A stretch of 64,000 nt of DNA from Cichorium intybus (lineage: Eukaryota; Streptophyta; Magnoliopsida; Asterales; Asteraceae), in assembly GCA_023525715.1 (NCBI GenBank), contig CM042010.1, positions 79,175,894 through 79,239,893 on the forward strand, given 5' to 3'. The position numbers and the translations under genes are program-made. The notes beneath the pieces were generated by a model that made no database searches, was not told the origin of the DNA, and was given only the letters and a program-made list of their open reading frames with translations. Of the stretch, positions 1 through 10,676 are shown piece after piece. Each line of letters begins with the position of its first letter. The first letter of the stretch is position 1.

Positions 1-1
1 G

Positions 2-534
2 GTAATACCTGAGTGGAAATAGGAACGATTGAAAGTGCCTCGTGATCGGCAGAAGAGCCACGCAGACAAAAGATGCAAGCCTCTAGAATTCCTAGTGGGT
101 GACCGGGTCATGTTAAAGGTCTCCCGTTGGAAGGGAATGACATGTTTCGGTAAAAGGGGAAAGCTTAACCCAAGGTATATAGGACCTTTCGAAATTCTAG
201 CTAGAATTTGTCCTGTAGCCTACAAGCTTTAGTTACCCCAGGAGCTAAGCAAAATACACAGCACCTTTCACGTGTTGAATTTCAAGAAATGACTATCTGA
301 TGAAACCTTGGTCATTCCTCTGGGCGAGATCGAAGTCCACTAAAGATTGCATATTATAGAGGAACCAGTGGAGATCATGGATAGGGAAGTAAGAGAACAA
401 AACAAAGTCGCATTCCCATAGTAAAGGTTCGCTGGAACGCTAAGTGGGAACCCCAGTTTACTTCGGAACGCGAGGATCAAATAAAACAGAAGTACCTCCA
501 TTTATCCCCGGAGACCTCCGTAACCAATGCCTAA
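2..534 (+). pseudogene. Ty3/gypsy pol 3' end: integrase C-terminus plus chromodomain-like tail (decayed)
   Basis: This is the last part of a chromovirus polyprotein entering from outside the window. The translation shows the typical post-integrase block (DRQKSHADKRCKPLEF, then VGDRVMLKVS and GKLNPRYIGPFEIL). It is followed by matches to the usual HNTFHVSNLKK and EEPVEIMDREV blocks and by a chromodomain-like end (VKVRWN..WEPQFTSERED). The frame is broken: there is a TAG at about 50, in-frame stops after KL near 230, at about 288 and 343 and near 410, and a shift near 410 before the chromodomain-like tail, which ends with TAA at 532-534. The family role is targeting and integration of retroelement cDNA. 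Here the gene is dead. The rest of gag-pol and the 5' LTR lie left of the window. Confidence 0.85.
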
Positions 535-540
535 TACTAA

Positions 541-575
541 ATTTCGGGACGAAATTTCCTTTAACAGAGGGATGA
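541..575 (+). other. Polypurine tract region of the Ty3/gypsy element
   Basis: The block ATTTCGGGACGAAATTTCC followed by ACAGAGGGATGA directly precedes the 3' LTR. This is the usual plus-strand priming area of plant chromoviruses. The GGGACGAAAT motif is a familiar landmark just upstream of the 3' LTR in these elements. Confidence 0.75.
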
Positions 576-1230
576 TGTGACAACCGTCAAAAATCATTCA
601 ACATAAGTCAACGGTAGTCAAGAAAAGTCAACTAGAGCGCACATTAGATAAACATGTTGAAGTGTAAACTTCATAATCTTTGTATCATTTTTGAATATTA
701 TAATACTACGTACACTGGTTGGAAACAATTATCGAATAAAACACTATAAATGCGTATGACGAATTACGACAACGTAGAATTTCGATAAACACACAAATAT
801 TATTTTAGTATAAATAATATTTATAAAACAATGTATTCAGGAATACAAACCTGTGGATATATAGAACGTTGAAAACGGAATTCGTATGCAAAAGTTACGA
901 CGAGCTAAATCGCTGTGAACGGTAAATGTACACAGGGTTTAGGTTTAAAATGCAAAATGTGGTATTTTAAACATCAAATACGAGATAATAAATCATATAT
1001 TATGAAAAGTAATATTACTTAGTATTTATTTCCAAAGCCAAAGTTAATTGTCGGTAAAACGATAAAAATCGCGTAACCGAACGAATACCGCGTTTAAACT
1101 CGTACTTCATCGTCAAACGAGCTACGACATCATCTAAATAAATATTTAACAATGTTTTTATATATAATATTTATTTGGGACAATGTTTACTCGAAAACTC
1201 TTAAAATTTCACAAAAACGTCTTACGATTT

Positions 1231-1275
1231 TATAAAAACTACTTATTTATATAAGTAGATTGCTATATTTTATAA
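1231..1275 (+). promoter_or_regulatory. Possible LTR core promoter: TATA-rich hairpin
   Basis: A perfect 8-bp inverted repeat (CTACTTAT at 1239-1246 and ATAAGTAG at 1251-1258, loop TTAT) is flanked by TATAAAA at 1231 and TATATTTTATAAAA at about 1264. The pyrimidine-rich leader-like stretch lies about 220 bp downstream. It could be the U3 promoter, but this is inferred from composition only. Confidence 0.35.
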
Positions 1276-2775
1276 AATCAATCCACCCCACCCCACCCCC
1301 TACACCCCCATCCACAGCCACCCTAGCAACCTAAGCCATCACACCATATCTAGTTTGTCATCTCACAATCTTGCATGAAAAGGGATGATAGGATTAAATA
1401 AATCAAATAAAATCAACTTTAAATCTCTTAAAAGAATACAAACTAACAAAAGGCTTGGGAGAGTTCATTTGACAAGATCACCAACACATTCGCTCTCTTC
1501 TCTCTTCCTCTCTCTCACCCTCGGCTCTCTCCCCCTCCACCACAACCACCTCCGGCCACCACCATACACCACCATCATCCACCAATTTCAAGTGTTTTTG
1601 CAATCTTTTTGGTAAGACAACTCCCTCTTGCGATTCTAAACACTAATACACAAGTTTCATTCCATTTAAACACACTAACATTCACTAAAATCCATTGGAT
1701 AATAGCTTTGTCCAAAGGTTCTCCAAGAACCACCATTCATCACCTTCAAGATCTTGCAAACCAACTTGGTAAGTTATGTTCATCTAGTAATTCTAAGACT
1801 TCTACTACGTTTTCATCTCTTTTACACAATAACACTCACGGAAATCCTTTGGGTAATAGTTTTGTCCAAGGGTCCTCCGAACTCCAAAGCTTGAATCCAC
1901 ACTCCTCCACTAAGATACCTTAGATCCACCACTCAAGGTGAGTTCATACCCCTCATTTTCACTTTTATCCAAGTTTTAGGGGGAGAATACAAGTTTTAAC
2001 CATAAATATGATGTATTTATGAAAAGTTTATGATATGTTCTTGAAATATTATATGTTCATGGTTTAGTCATCTTATTATAAAGTGATTGGCACAAACAAA
2101 ATGGATTATGGCAAGCTAGAATACACATTTAGTCAAAGGAAATAACCATCTAGACGTTTACACATATTTGTCACCAACAAAACTTTATAGTTTATGTGGT
2201 TGACAAAATGGTCATGGAAATGATACCTTATATGAATATTTGACAAAGGATGTGAAAATACACTTATTAAAATGGTCTAAGTAAACAAGATACCACTATC
2301 TTTACGTCAAAACTACTATTTATTAAAAAGATTGTTATTACGACATAATAATGACTTTTGGACTTATAACGTCATAATAAGTTTTGGAAATGTTGTTTTA
2401 TAAAGAAGTGGGTATTTAAAACGAAAGGAACTATATTTTTAGTAATGATTACAAGAATGACCATTTAGAAAAACCACTATTATTTCCTATAAAATGATGA
2501 TATTTAAAAAGTGTTGCCATCACTTAAATAAAATGACTAAAATAAACTTCTTACCATGACATATTGTATGAACTTTAAAACTATCTTCGACATGTATATA
2601 TTTAGTGTTTTAGATGTAAGAAATCGTGCATTTCAACTCATCGACATCTTTTAGATCTAAATATAGCAATACGACGGGAAACATTTATATAAATTATAAA
2701 GGGTATAATTTATGGAAAGAACGACAAGAAACGGTAGATATGCTATAGATAATTATATAACAATATAATTATTAC

Positions 2776-3000
2776 ACACTATAATTATCATTGACATTTT
2801 GATAATTACAAATACAAATGGGTTTTCAGTACACCTATACACTATAATTATCATGGACAAATTTGATAATTACAAATACAAACGGCTTTTCAGTACACTT
2901 ATACACTATAATTATCATGAACAATATGATAATTACAAATACAAACGGATTTTCAGTACACTTATACACTATAATTATCATGGACAAATTTGATAGTTAC
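2776..3000 (+). repeat. 63-64 bp tandem repeat inside the gypsy LTR
   Basis: GATAATTACAAATACAAA followed by GGNTTTTCAGTACACNTATA and CACTATAATTATCATG recurs with starts at 2801, 2865 and 2928. A decayed fourth copy starts at 2992 and a partial unit precedes the first. The spacing is 64, 63 and 64 bp. This is minisatellite growth within the U3-like part of the LTR and is not coding. Confidence 0.85.
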
Positions 3001-3415
3001 AAACATAAGGGATTTTCATTTCAATACAAAACGGTTTTCACTACGCTACAAATAAGGATATGACATTTGCGTTGGGTAACATTGTGAGACATCACTTCAC
3101 GGTACTAAAAAGAGTACACATTAAATTCCTGGATTATAACCTTAATCATGTATGAGTGGGATAGTTGTATATAGATCTATATGGGATTGACAATCCCCAC
3201 CTATGGTTGTTAGCTACAACTACGATCGATGGATCAAGGGTGACAAATGTCTTCACTATTCCGACGTCTGAAGAACGTCGTGCCAGGTCACTAGGTCTTA
3301 GCAAGGTTATAATAACTCACAAATTAACAACGAACGTCCTATATTTGGGAAAATATCTTCAAATGGATTCAATTAAGTGTGAAACTACATGTTACACTTT
3401 TCAAAGACTCAAACA

Positions 3416-3812
3416 AGAACTTTCACTATTTCACTACGAAACATATATCGCTATCATATTACGAGAACTTTCACTATTACACTATGGGTTTTTCACTATG
3501 ACACTATGGGTTTTCACTATTACGCTAAGAAGGTTTAAACTATTTCTCTACGGGTTTTATGGAAATTAAAACCACATTTCGGAACATACAAATATAAGTA
3601 CTATTTTACTTATACATACGAGTTTTATGAAGTTTTAGACTACATTCCAACAAGATACAAACGAGTATGGTTTTACACTATTACACTACGAGCTTTTCAC
3701 TATTTCACTACGAATATCTTCGCTTTTACACTACGAACATTTTCGCTATTACATTATGAACGTTTTCACTATTACACTACGAACGTTTTCGCTAATACAC
3801 TACGAGCTTTTA
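3416..3812 (+). repeat. Short irregular tandem repeats in the gypsy LTR
   Basis: A degenerate unit of roughly 22-26 bp built on TTTTCACTATTACACTACGA is repeated many times with indels. It resembles slippage-generated repeat and carries no coding signal. Confidence 0.7.
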
Positions 3813-4134
3813 CAAAGGAATCACTATTTTTCTCACTACAAAAATCTTATGAACTCACCAACGTAATGTTGACACTTGCAAAATTACTTGTATTCTCATG
3901 TAACAATTAGTCAAGTACGATTAACCTCTGGATGGGACGCGAAAACGTCTCTTTCAATTATTTTGATATCATAATGTAATTGGTCTAAAAACATATTGTT
4001 GAACAATGTAACTTTCCAATTATAGTGTATGATGGTTTTTTATCTACTTATGTTTTCAATGTATGCAATGGTTGTGATACTACGATTCGTTCCACCGTCC
4101 GACGATTCCGCCATCGTGGTTTGGGGGTGTGACA

Positions 4135-4885
4135 CATACAAACCTTCATAATAGTCCATAACCCATGACAACCCATCATAATTGACCATAACCCATCACA
4201 ACCCTTCATAATTGACCATAACCCATCACAACCCTTCATATGGTCCATAACCCAGCACAACCCTTTCTATGGTCCATAACCCATCACAACCCTTCATAAT
4301 TAACCATGACCCATCACAACACTTTATAATGGTCTATATCACATTGCAACCCAACATAATGCTTCATAACCATAACAACCCTTTATAATGGTCCATAACC
4401 CATACAAACCTTCATATTACTCCATAACCCATCACAACCCTTCATAATGGTCCATAACCCAACACAACCCTTTCTATGGTCCATAATTCTTCACAACTCT
4501 TCATAATTGACCATAACCTAAGACAAACACCCATAATAGTCCATAACCTATCATAAACCTTCTTAGTGGTCCATAGGCCATCACAACCTTCATAATGGTC
4601 CATAACCCAGCATAACCATTTATAATGGTCCATAACCCATCACAACCTTCGTAATGGTCCATAACCTATCAAAACCCTTTATAATGCTCCATAACCCACC
4701 ACAACCCTTCATAATTGAGCATAACCTATCACAACCCTTCATACCGGTCCATAACCCAACACAACCCTTTCTATGGTCCATAACCCATAACAACCCTTCA
4801 TAATTGACCATAACCTATCACAACCCTTCATAATGGTCAATAACCCATCATTATCCTTCGTAATGGTTCATAACCCATCACAACC
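4135..4885. repeat. 30-bp satellite, diverged block 1
   Basis: Tandem units of about 30 bp follow the pattern CATAACCCATCACAACCC + TTCATAATGGTC, with variants such as TTTCTATGGTC (29 bp) and TTCATAATTGAC. Neighbouring units differ at several positions, so no clean higher-order period is visible in this short block. It lies between the gypsy LTR and the next retrotransposon and ends in that element's TTCAT target duplication (4886-4890). Confidence 0.95.
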
Positions 4886-4890
4886 TTCAT

Positions 4891-6664
4891 TGTAAGACCC
4901 GTATCCTGATTATAACATATACTTAAAATAAGAGTGTTAGGAATTATATGATTTTTAGTAGTTATAAAGCTAAGAAAAACTTTAGTTACAATTTCATATG
5001 AAAATCAGCATTTTGTGTCGTTTTTAGAAAAATCATAATTAATTCTAGGAAACTCGTTTGGACCTCAAGCCAATGCACAAATTTTACAAATTGAGTCTAG
5101 TATAATTACCAAAAATAATAGTAAGCTTGAAAATGAAATTATCTATGGTAAAAAATTCAATCTTTACTGATTAGTTCGGAATTGACAGATTAGATAGTCT
5201 GTTTTCAAAAATTCATAATAAATCATAGAAAAATCATATAAATACGTAAAATACATCTCTGGAAAGGTATTGAGATAAATTACTATAATAACAAATAAAA
5301 GCGTGAATTTCGTGGGTTTAAAGTCGGCTAAACCAGTCTTGAACAGACTGATTCTAGAAGGTATTAATTTCAACAAAGTTATATTATTAAAATCTTTTGT
5401 CAAAAGTGTCATGCCATTTTTTATTCAAGAATTCAAGTATAAATACCCCTCAAAACATCTCATAAACCACACAACTAAATCTCAATCCAATATATAGAGG
5501 TTTCTAAGCACTAGAGTGTAAGCAAGTGAGCGGAAGAAGCTCGAAAGCCTAACGAAGGAGTTATAGATTCCGACGAATGGTCATAAGGTAACTACAAACC
5601 TTTCTATAGCTTAATTAGGTATTGTAAAATAATTTTTGTATTAAGAAGTAGAATATGTAATAAGTATAACATATTCATTTCCAACAATAGTAAATAAAAA
5701 CCTTAAAAACGTCGTTATAACAATTCGTAATTCTGAAAATAATACCGATTGATTTACTTACGAGGACGGTGCCTAGGCCGATTACTTGGGATCTGGTTGT
5801 TGGATTTTACGAAAGGTTAAAATGCTGAAAGGATCCTGCCACCCCATCTAATCTTCTACCTGGCCGTTCTTTACTTGATAAATCATGGAGTATCATGTTG
5901 GAATTATTGAAGGGTTTTATGATGCGACTATAATATAGTTAAGGATTAAGAAATGATAGATTTCTTATTATGTTAACAGTTAAAGTTGAAAGGAAATACA
6001 AAGGCAAGAAAGATAAACGATATAGTCAACTACAATCAGGTGAGTCTTCTCACTATACTATAGGTGATATTGCATGCGTAGGAAGGAAGATATGTTAGAC
6101 TAAGGTGATCTTACCTGTTATGATAATTGTATGAATTATTGCTATGATAATGATTGTTTGTGGACGGAACGGGATAGCCTGCGAGCCAATAGGCGGAACG
6201 GGAATAGCCTGTGAGTCATTAGACGGAACGGGAAAAGCCTGCGAGCGATAAGACAGAACGGGAACTGCCCATGAGTCTTCAGGCGGAACAGGGATAGCCC
6301 GTGAGTCTCACAGACATATGAATGGTTATTGTGTGTTGTATGTTATGTGATGGATCGTATGGTATTTTGAGGAACTCACTAAGCTCCGTGCTTACCCTTT
6401 CCCTATATAAACTACTGTTTCAGGTACATCAGGTACAATGGATGGCAAGGCGTGACGTGTATACACTGTGCTGCTTTATTGGAGGACTGTTTTTGAATTA
6501 ATATTCCGCTATATTGTGATTTCGTTAACTTCTGTTAATCCTGGGGTGTTTTCATTAAACTTATAAGTTATGGAATTTTATGAAAATTAATTAAGTGGCT
6601 TTTCTTATATTGAAGTTTTCGTTTAAAAATTTTTAAATTTACTCAAAAATTTTGGGATGTTACA
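4891..6664 (+). mobile_element. 5' LTR of the RKD-carrying retrotransposon
   Basis: Begins TGTAAGACCCGTATCC, ends TTGGGATGTTACA, 1,774 bp. It is the near-identical partner of 10677-12449. It contains five 30-bp repeats (6162-6311) and short antisense or sense open frames that are conserved between the two LTRs only because the LTRs are copies of each other. Confidence 0.95.
6162..6311 (+). repeat. Five tandem 30-bp repeats in the 5' LTR
   Basis: The unit GGCGGAACGGGAATAGCC + TGCGAGTCATTA occurs five times with substitutions (GACGGAACGG, GACAGAACGG and so on). Its GC content is higher than the rest of the LTR. The same array is in the 3' LTR at about 11949-12098. Confidence 0.9.
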
Positions 6665-6667
6665 AGT

Positions 6668-6679
6668 TGGTATCAGAGC
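6668..6679 (+). other. Primer-binding site (initiator-Met tRNA)
   Basis: TGGTATCAGAGC lies three bases after the 5' LTR. It is the standard plant retrotransposon minus-strand priming site and fixes the element's orientation as +. Confidence 0.93.
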
Positions 6680-8473
6680 ACAGCTTGAGAGAATCAGGCT
6701 CACTTAGTGAGTTCTGGACTCAAGTTGAGGCTTAAGAGTTTTCTTAAAACATTTTTACGAAAGAAAGATGTTTTATGAAGGGTAAACTGAAGACAAGTGT
6801 GTACCGCCAGCCGACGCCAGTAAGGGTTAAGTATTTAATATTGTAGATGTTAAAAAAAACATATGGTATATGTTTGCTGAAATGCCTGGTAGAGATCACA
6901 CATTGTTGTATTATTAACTGCTATTTGCTAATAGAACTGTATGCTAGTGCCGATAGGTTGCTTAGAGATTTCCACTAAGTTGTATACAATATGGACTGAA
7001 TAGTCATAGAATGTGTGAGTTGACCTTATTGCATGTTCCTTGTTTGGGTGTTGCCTTAGGGAAGATTCTCTTATTTGAAAGACTGTTTAGTTCGATATTG
7101 TATACAACTACGTTCGCGAAACAATCTGTCATCACTGGAGGAAGTTCCGTCTTAGTTAGAATAGCAGGGTGGGGGTGGGATTCCAAGTATTCCTAGAAGG
7201 GTTGACATATGCCTTGTAAGGGCATATGTGTTAAAATTATCGGTGAGAAGCGAATTGGATATTTCGAGACGGGTCTTGGAACGAACATGGATAGGTGTGG
7301 AAGGTAGTAGTAGAGATCCTACTATCGAAAGCACAGGATCTGCGTTTGAGTCGGGATTTCGTCACGAAGGATCCAAGGAGCTGAGTATGTGAGTGTCTAG
7401 CATAATTAACTTAAATGCTAGTGTAATGTGGTAAACTTTTATCCATTCGATTTTTGAATGTTGATTGTGAGGTTCAGTAGGAACAATTAAGATGCGATCA
7501 TACCAGTTTGGTTGGACCGATCATGCTTAAGTTGATTACTGAGCTTAAAGACTGTTGAAAGGGAGAATGCCAAAATGCTATTGTGGTAGCTATTTTTCAT
7601 GCAACTAATGGGCGCACTAGTCAGACAGGGACTAGAGGATGCAAGGGTGAGTTTTCCAACTCACGGTCAAAGAGGTGCAAGCGGCGCCTGAGATGATGGC
7701 GGGTATTTTTGAGTCAACTCTGTACATGCCTAGTGCTGTGTAATAGTAGGGCTACCTACCCTTGTATTGATCTTGCTTGAGTGATTGATCAGGTCGTGTG
7801 GGTTGAGAGTTTGGATCACTCACTCGTGATTGAGGTAACTGACGATAGAGGTTTTGACTAGGGTCGCAAGCGGATGACTAACATATGGTGGTTGATGTAA
7901 ACGTATTTACATTATCGAAACATGTTTATTGAGATAGTGTTTGCCCCCGATGCAAGTTGTTGGCTGAGTAGAGTAGGCTTGTTTTTCGTTCGAGAGTAAG
8001 GGCTCGTAAAAAAAAGTTATAAATCGAATAAACAGACTTGGACTTTAGTCCAAGTGGGAGAGGAATACAAAATTAAGGGAACAACATGAATATTATATTG
8101 AATCGGTGAAATTATTAAAATTATAGTAACACGTCGATATGTTTAATTCATTACTACAACTTTATATTAATACATTAAGAAAAGTTTATAGAACTACTAA
8201 ACTGGAGAATCAGAAAGAAGCGAGAGAATATCTTCTACACTCCACTCTTTGTCATCATTAGGTTGACTTGTACCTCTCGAGGATTTGGAAGTGGTATGCT
8301 CCAAGGTATGGGGTCTCGATAGGGTTGGAACATGTAACCCCATGATTAGGGGCTAAATATTGACTCATTTGGGGCGTGTGTAAGTAGGGCAGTGATGAGG
8401 AAGGGTTCTAATTCGAAACCAGTTGGGGGTAGCTATAAGAAGGAGGAAACCAGGCTAGGTCACCTACAAAGCC
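6680..8473 (+). other. Internal region without recognisable coding
   Basis: About 1.8 kb between the primer-binding site and the 3' end of the antisense RKD-like gene. All frames are interrupted and the longest open stretches (about 60 codons near 7004-7334) show no domain. It may be leader plus decayed gag from an ancestral gypsy element, or 3' flank of the captured gene; I cannot place the junction between the two. Confidence 0.6.
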
Positions 8474-9801
8474 TCAAAAATTCTCCTCACTCGAAGACTC
8501 GAGTAAACCAGGGTTAATACTACTCATACCAGAATTAGATGGCGGAGATTGCTGCTGTGTATGAGTTCTTGATGAATTTTCCCCCTTTTCCTGAATTTTT
8601 CTTTTCCTAAATACAACCTTATGAGCAGCTTGTATTAGCTTCTTTGTGCCGTCTGTTAGACCCGATTGTGACCCTTCAATTATCGCTTCTTTTTCTTTTT
8701 TTAGGTTGGGTATTAAATCTCCCGATAATTCTGTTGCCTCAATAAATTCATTACCAAATTCCTGTGGCACAAATAACTTTAGTAATTTCAACCTTATGAT
8801 ATAAAGGAATTAAAAAAATGTAGTTCTTTACCTCAGCACGATCAATAAGGGTTTGCAAACTCGTAAGTTGTCGTTGGGGCCAATGATTGATACCTAATTC
8901 TCTACAGCGTTTTTTTAATTGTGTCGCTCCAATGTTGAGTTCCTTCGCAGCTTTCTCAATTGGTTCGTTAAAGTGTTCAGCTATTATTTCCCTACTTAAT
9001 AAATGTCTGAAACCTCTTCCACTGCCACCTGCTATGTTTTCTGAACTAGAAGGTTCAAATCCAATTGTATTGTTATCATTCTGGATCATTTGAACATGAT
9101 CCTAATTTTTTGACCCAAAGATGGACATGGATTCATCAAAATTAGTGGCCTCTATCGGTAATAATTGTTGGTTTTCAACTAAAATCTCAGGATTCTGAAA
9201 TCCTTCTAGATTCCTTTGAATCAACCGAAGATGATCTTGATATTGAAAACCAACCCCAAACTCGGGATTCAATTCAATATTTATGTTATGAGTCCTCTGT
9301 AATTGATTCTCATCCTGAATACCAGCCATGAATTCTTGATTCAAGGGGACAAACTCACTGCTTGTTGGGTGCACGTCCATGAATGGATTGTACTCAGTTA
9401 GACCATCCACAAATGGGTCTACAAATAACACATGTCAAATGATAAAACAAAATAGAATACTTATAAATGGATCATTCAAAAGAATTTAACCTGGTAGAAG
9501 GCATGGAGTCTGATCAAGTGCAAAGTCAGATGCATGCACCGGATCATCTGAGTTAATGTTCAACTAGGGAAAAAATTTTCGGCTCATCGTGGAGATGCTC
9601 TATTGGTAGTATATCTGGAAGACTGTACCATAATTCAAAATCAAGCAAAACATTAGAAAGGTAATTGAAGTATGGATGATATATGTCTAGAATGTTAGAG
9701 TCACCAAACTCTATTAAGAATGCTTGGTTTGAAGTACCCTCTCCTTGCGGAAAACTAGGTCCAGGGTTCGACAGATCGCCCATTGAAGATCTGTTTTCCA
9801 T
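8474..9801 (-). pseudogene. RKD-like RWP-RK transcription factor gene inside a retrotransposon
   Basis: RKD proteins are plant DNA-binding regulators of egg-cell and early-embryo programmes. Three exons can be modelled on the minus strand: 9801-9491, 9418-8832 and 8761-8474. The introns are short (9490-9419, 72 nt, CAG|GTTAAA..TTTGTAG|A; 8831-8762, 70 nt, GAG|GTAAAG..CCACAG|G) and the exon phases fit. Exon 2 ends in an RWP-RK domain: IIAEHFNEPIEKAAKELN, GATQLKKRCRELGI, then HWPQRQL where RWPxRK is usual. Exon 3 has the RKD C-terminal block TDGTKKLIQAAHKVVFRKRK. The ATG at 9801 has a TATA-like box upstream. Two lesions break the frame: a one-base shift in exon 1 at about 9557-9580, and an in-frame TAG at 9102-9104. 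The modelled length of about 395 codons fits the family. RWP-RK is secure; RKD rather than NIN-like is likely, because no PB1 domain follows and the C-terminal block fits RKD. Confidence 0.88.
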
Positions 9802-9884
9802 GACTCGACTTTAAATATGAGTTCGTTTACGAACAAACTAGTGATAAGAGAGGATGAGACTGAAAATGAATGATACTACATACC

Positions 9885-9897
9885 TGTATATATAGTA
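9885..9897 (-). promoter_or_regulatory. TATA-like element upstream of the captured RKD-like gene
   Basis: The minus strand reads ACTATATATACAGG about 85-95 bp before the ATG at 9801. This spacing suits a TATA box, a start site about 30 bp downstream and a short 5' UTR. It suggests the gene was captured with its core promoter. Activity is inferred only. Confidence 0.45.
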
Positions 9898-9901
9898 TCT
9901 T

Positions 9902-10660
9902 GCAGCTGGAACCGAAAGGACACACGGAACTGAAAGGACACCTCACGTTTTAATTACCGAAATTCAAACTAACTACAGTAGATGCGACTTTTCACTACCC
10001 CAAGTGACATTTTTTCAAAATTTCCTGCTTGACTCTGGTGAGAACGAGATAATAAAGAGACTTTTGAAATAAAACAAAATTTTATGTCTCCATATAATGG
10101 AAATAATTTAAAGAGTGTTCAGTACTCCAAAAAAAAAAAAAAAAAAAAAAAAACTTACAAAAGATGATTTAAATTTTATATTTCGGTGAAACACAAAAAT
10201 TTGGAGATTTTACAAAAATAGACTTATTTAGCCAAAAAGTATTTAAAAGAAATGTTGAATTGAGGCAAATGTGTGTTGAAATATGACGAATTCATTTAAA
10301 TACGAACTAGTGTTAAAATTAGGTGTTGCAAGTTAACTAGGTTAACTATGTATATAGGTAGATTAAAAAGTACTAAATATGTACCGTAGATAGTAGCCGG
10401 TCAAGTCGGTGTGTGGGACTGTGAGAAACAGTTAGAGTTTTTTTGTACATCTAGAGTAATTAGATGAAAAGAAGTATGGATTGAATGAGAATAATAGGAC
10501 CTTAAGCATTATTACAGAGGTATGTGAATGTTGAAAGGGAAAGATAACTAAATCTTGTAAAGTTTCGGCAATAAGACGAGGAGGATTTTTGAAGGACACA
10601 AGGACTCGATGGGAAATACATAGAGGCGTTCGAGAATGCGGATTTCGGGAAGAAATCCAA
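9902..10660 (+). other. Internal region 3' part, with a 26-nt poly(A) run
   Basis: No coding is seen. It includes an uninterrupted A run (10129-10154) and AT-rich sequence, then a purine-rich stretch resembling the end of gypsy internal regions. The poly(A) run could be a simple repeat or a relic of another retroposition. It does not coincide with the 3' end of the RKD-like gene, which lies on the other side. Confidence 0.5.
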
Positions 10661-10676
10661 ATAAGTGGGGGAGACT
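10661..10676 (+). other. Polypurine tract before the 3' LTR
   Basis: ATAAGTGGGGGAGACT directly abuts the TGTAAGACCC start of the 3' LTR, giving the plus-strand primer position. Confidence 0.8.

Larger units (their letters stand above)
576..4134 (+). mobile_element. 3' LTR of a Tekay-like Ty3/gypsy chromovirus (about 3.56 kb)
   Basis: The LTR starts with TGTGACAACC immediately after the polypurine tract and ends with GGTTTGGGGGTGTGACA, after which satellite resumes at once (CATACAAACCTTCATAAT). Both ends carry TGTGACA, so termini are TG..CA. At 3,559 bp it is long, as in the Tekay/Del lineage. It contains a pyrimidine-rich stretch (about 1,490-1,600), short tandem repeats (about 2,776-3,000 and 3,416-3,812) and several GGTAAG/GGTGAG donor-like sites (about 1,606, 1,768, 1,936) typical of a transcribed leader. 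The predicted 5-bp target duplication would be CATAC, but the left flank is outside the window. Tekay assignment rests on end motifs and the neighbouring protein fragment. Confidence 0.75.

Noticed and set aside
1385..1923. Two frames of 76 and 104 codons in the gypsy LTR
   Set aside because: Low-complexity Ser/Thr/His/Pro translation of a pyrimidine-rich leader, with no recognisable domain. More likely untranslated LTR sequence.
4048..4811. Minus-strand frames of 63-70 codons in the first satellite block
   Set aside because: The same translated satellite; one extends into the gypsy LTR end only by chance.
10129..10154. Poly(A) run as proof that the RKD-like gene is a processed retrocopy
   Set aside because: The gene has introns, is on the opposite strand, and its 3' end is at 8474, not next to this run.
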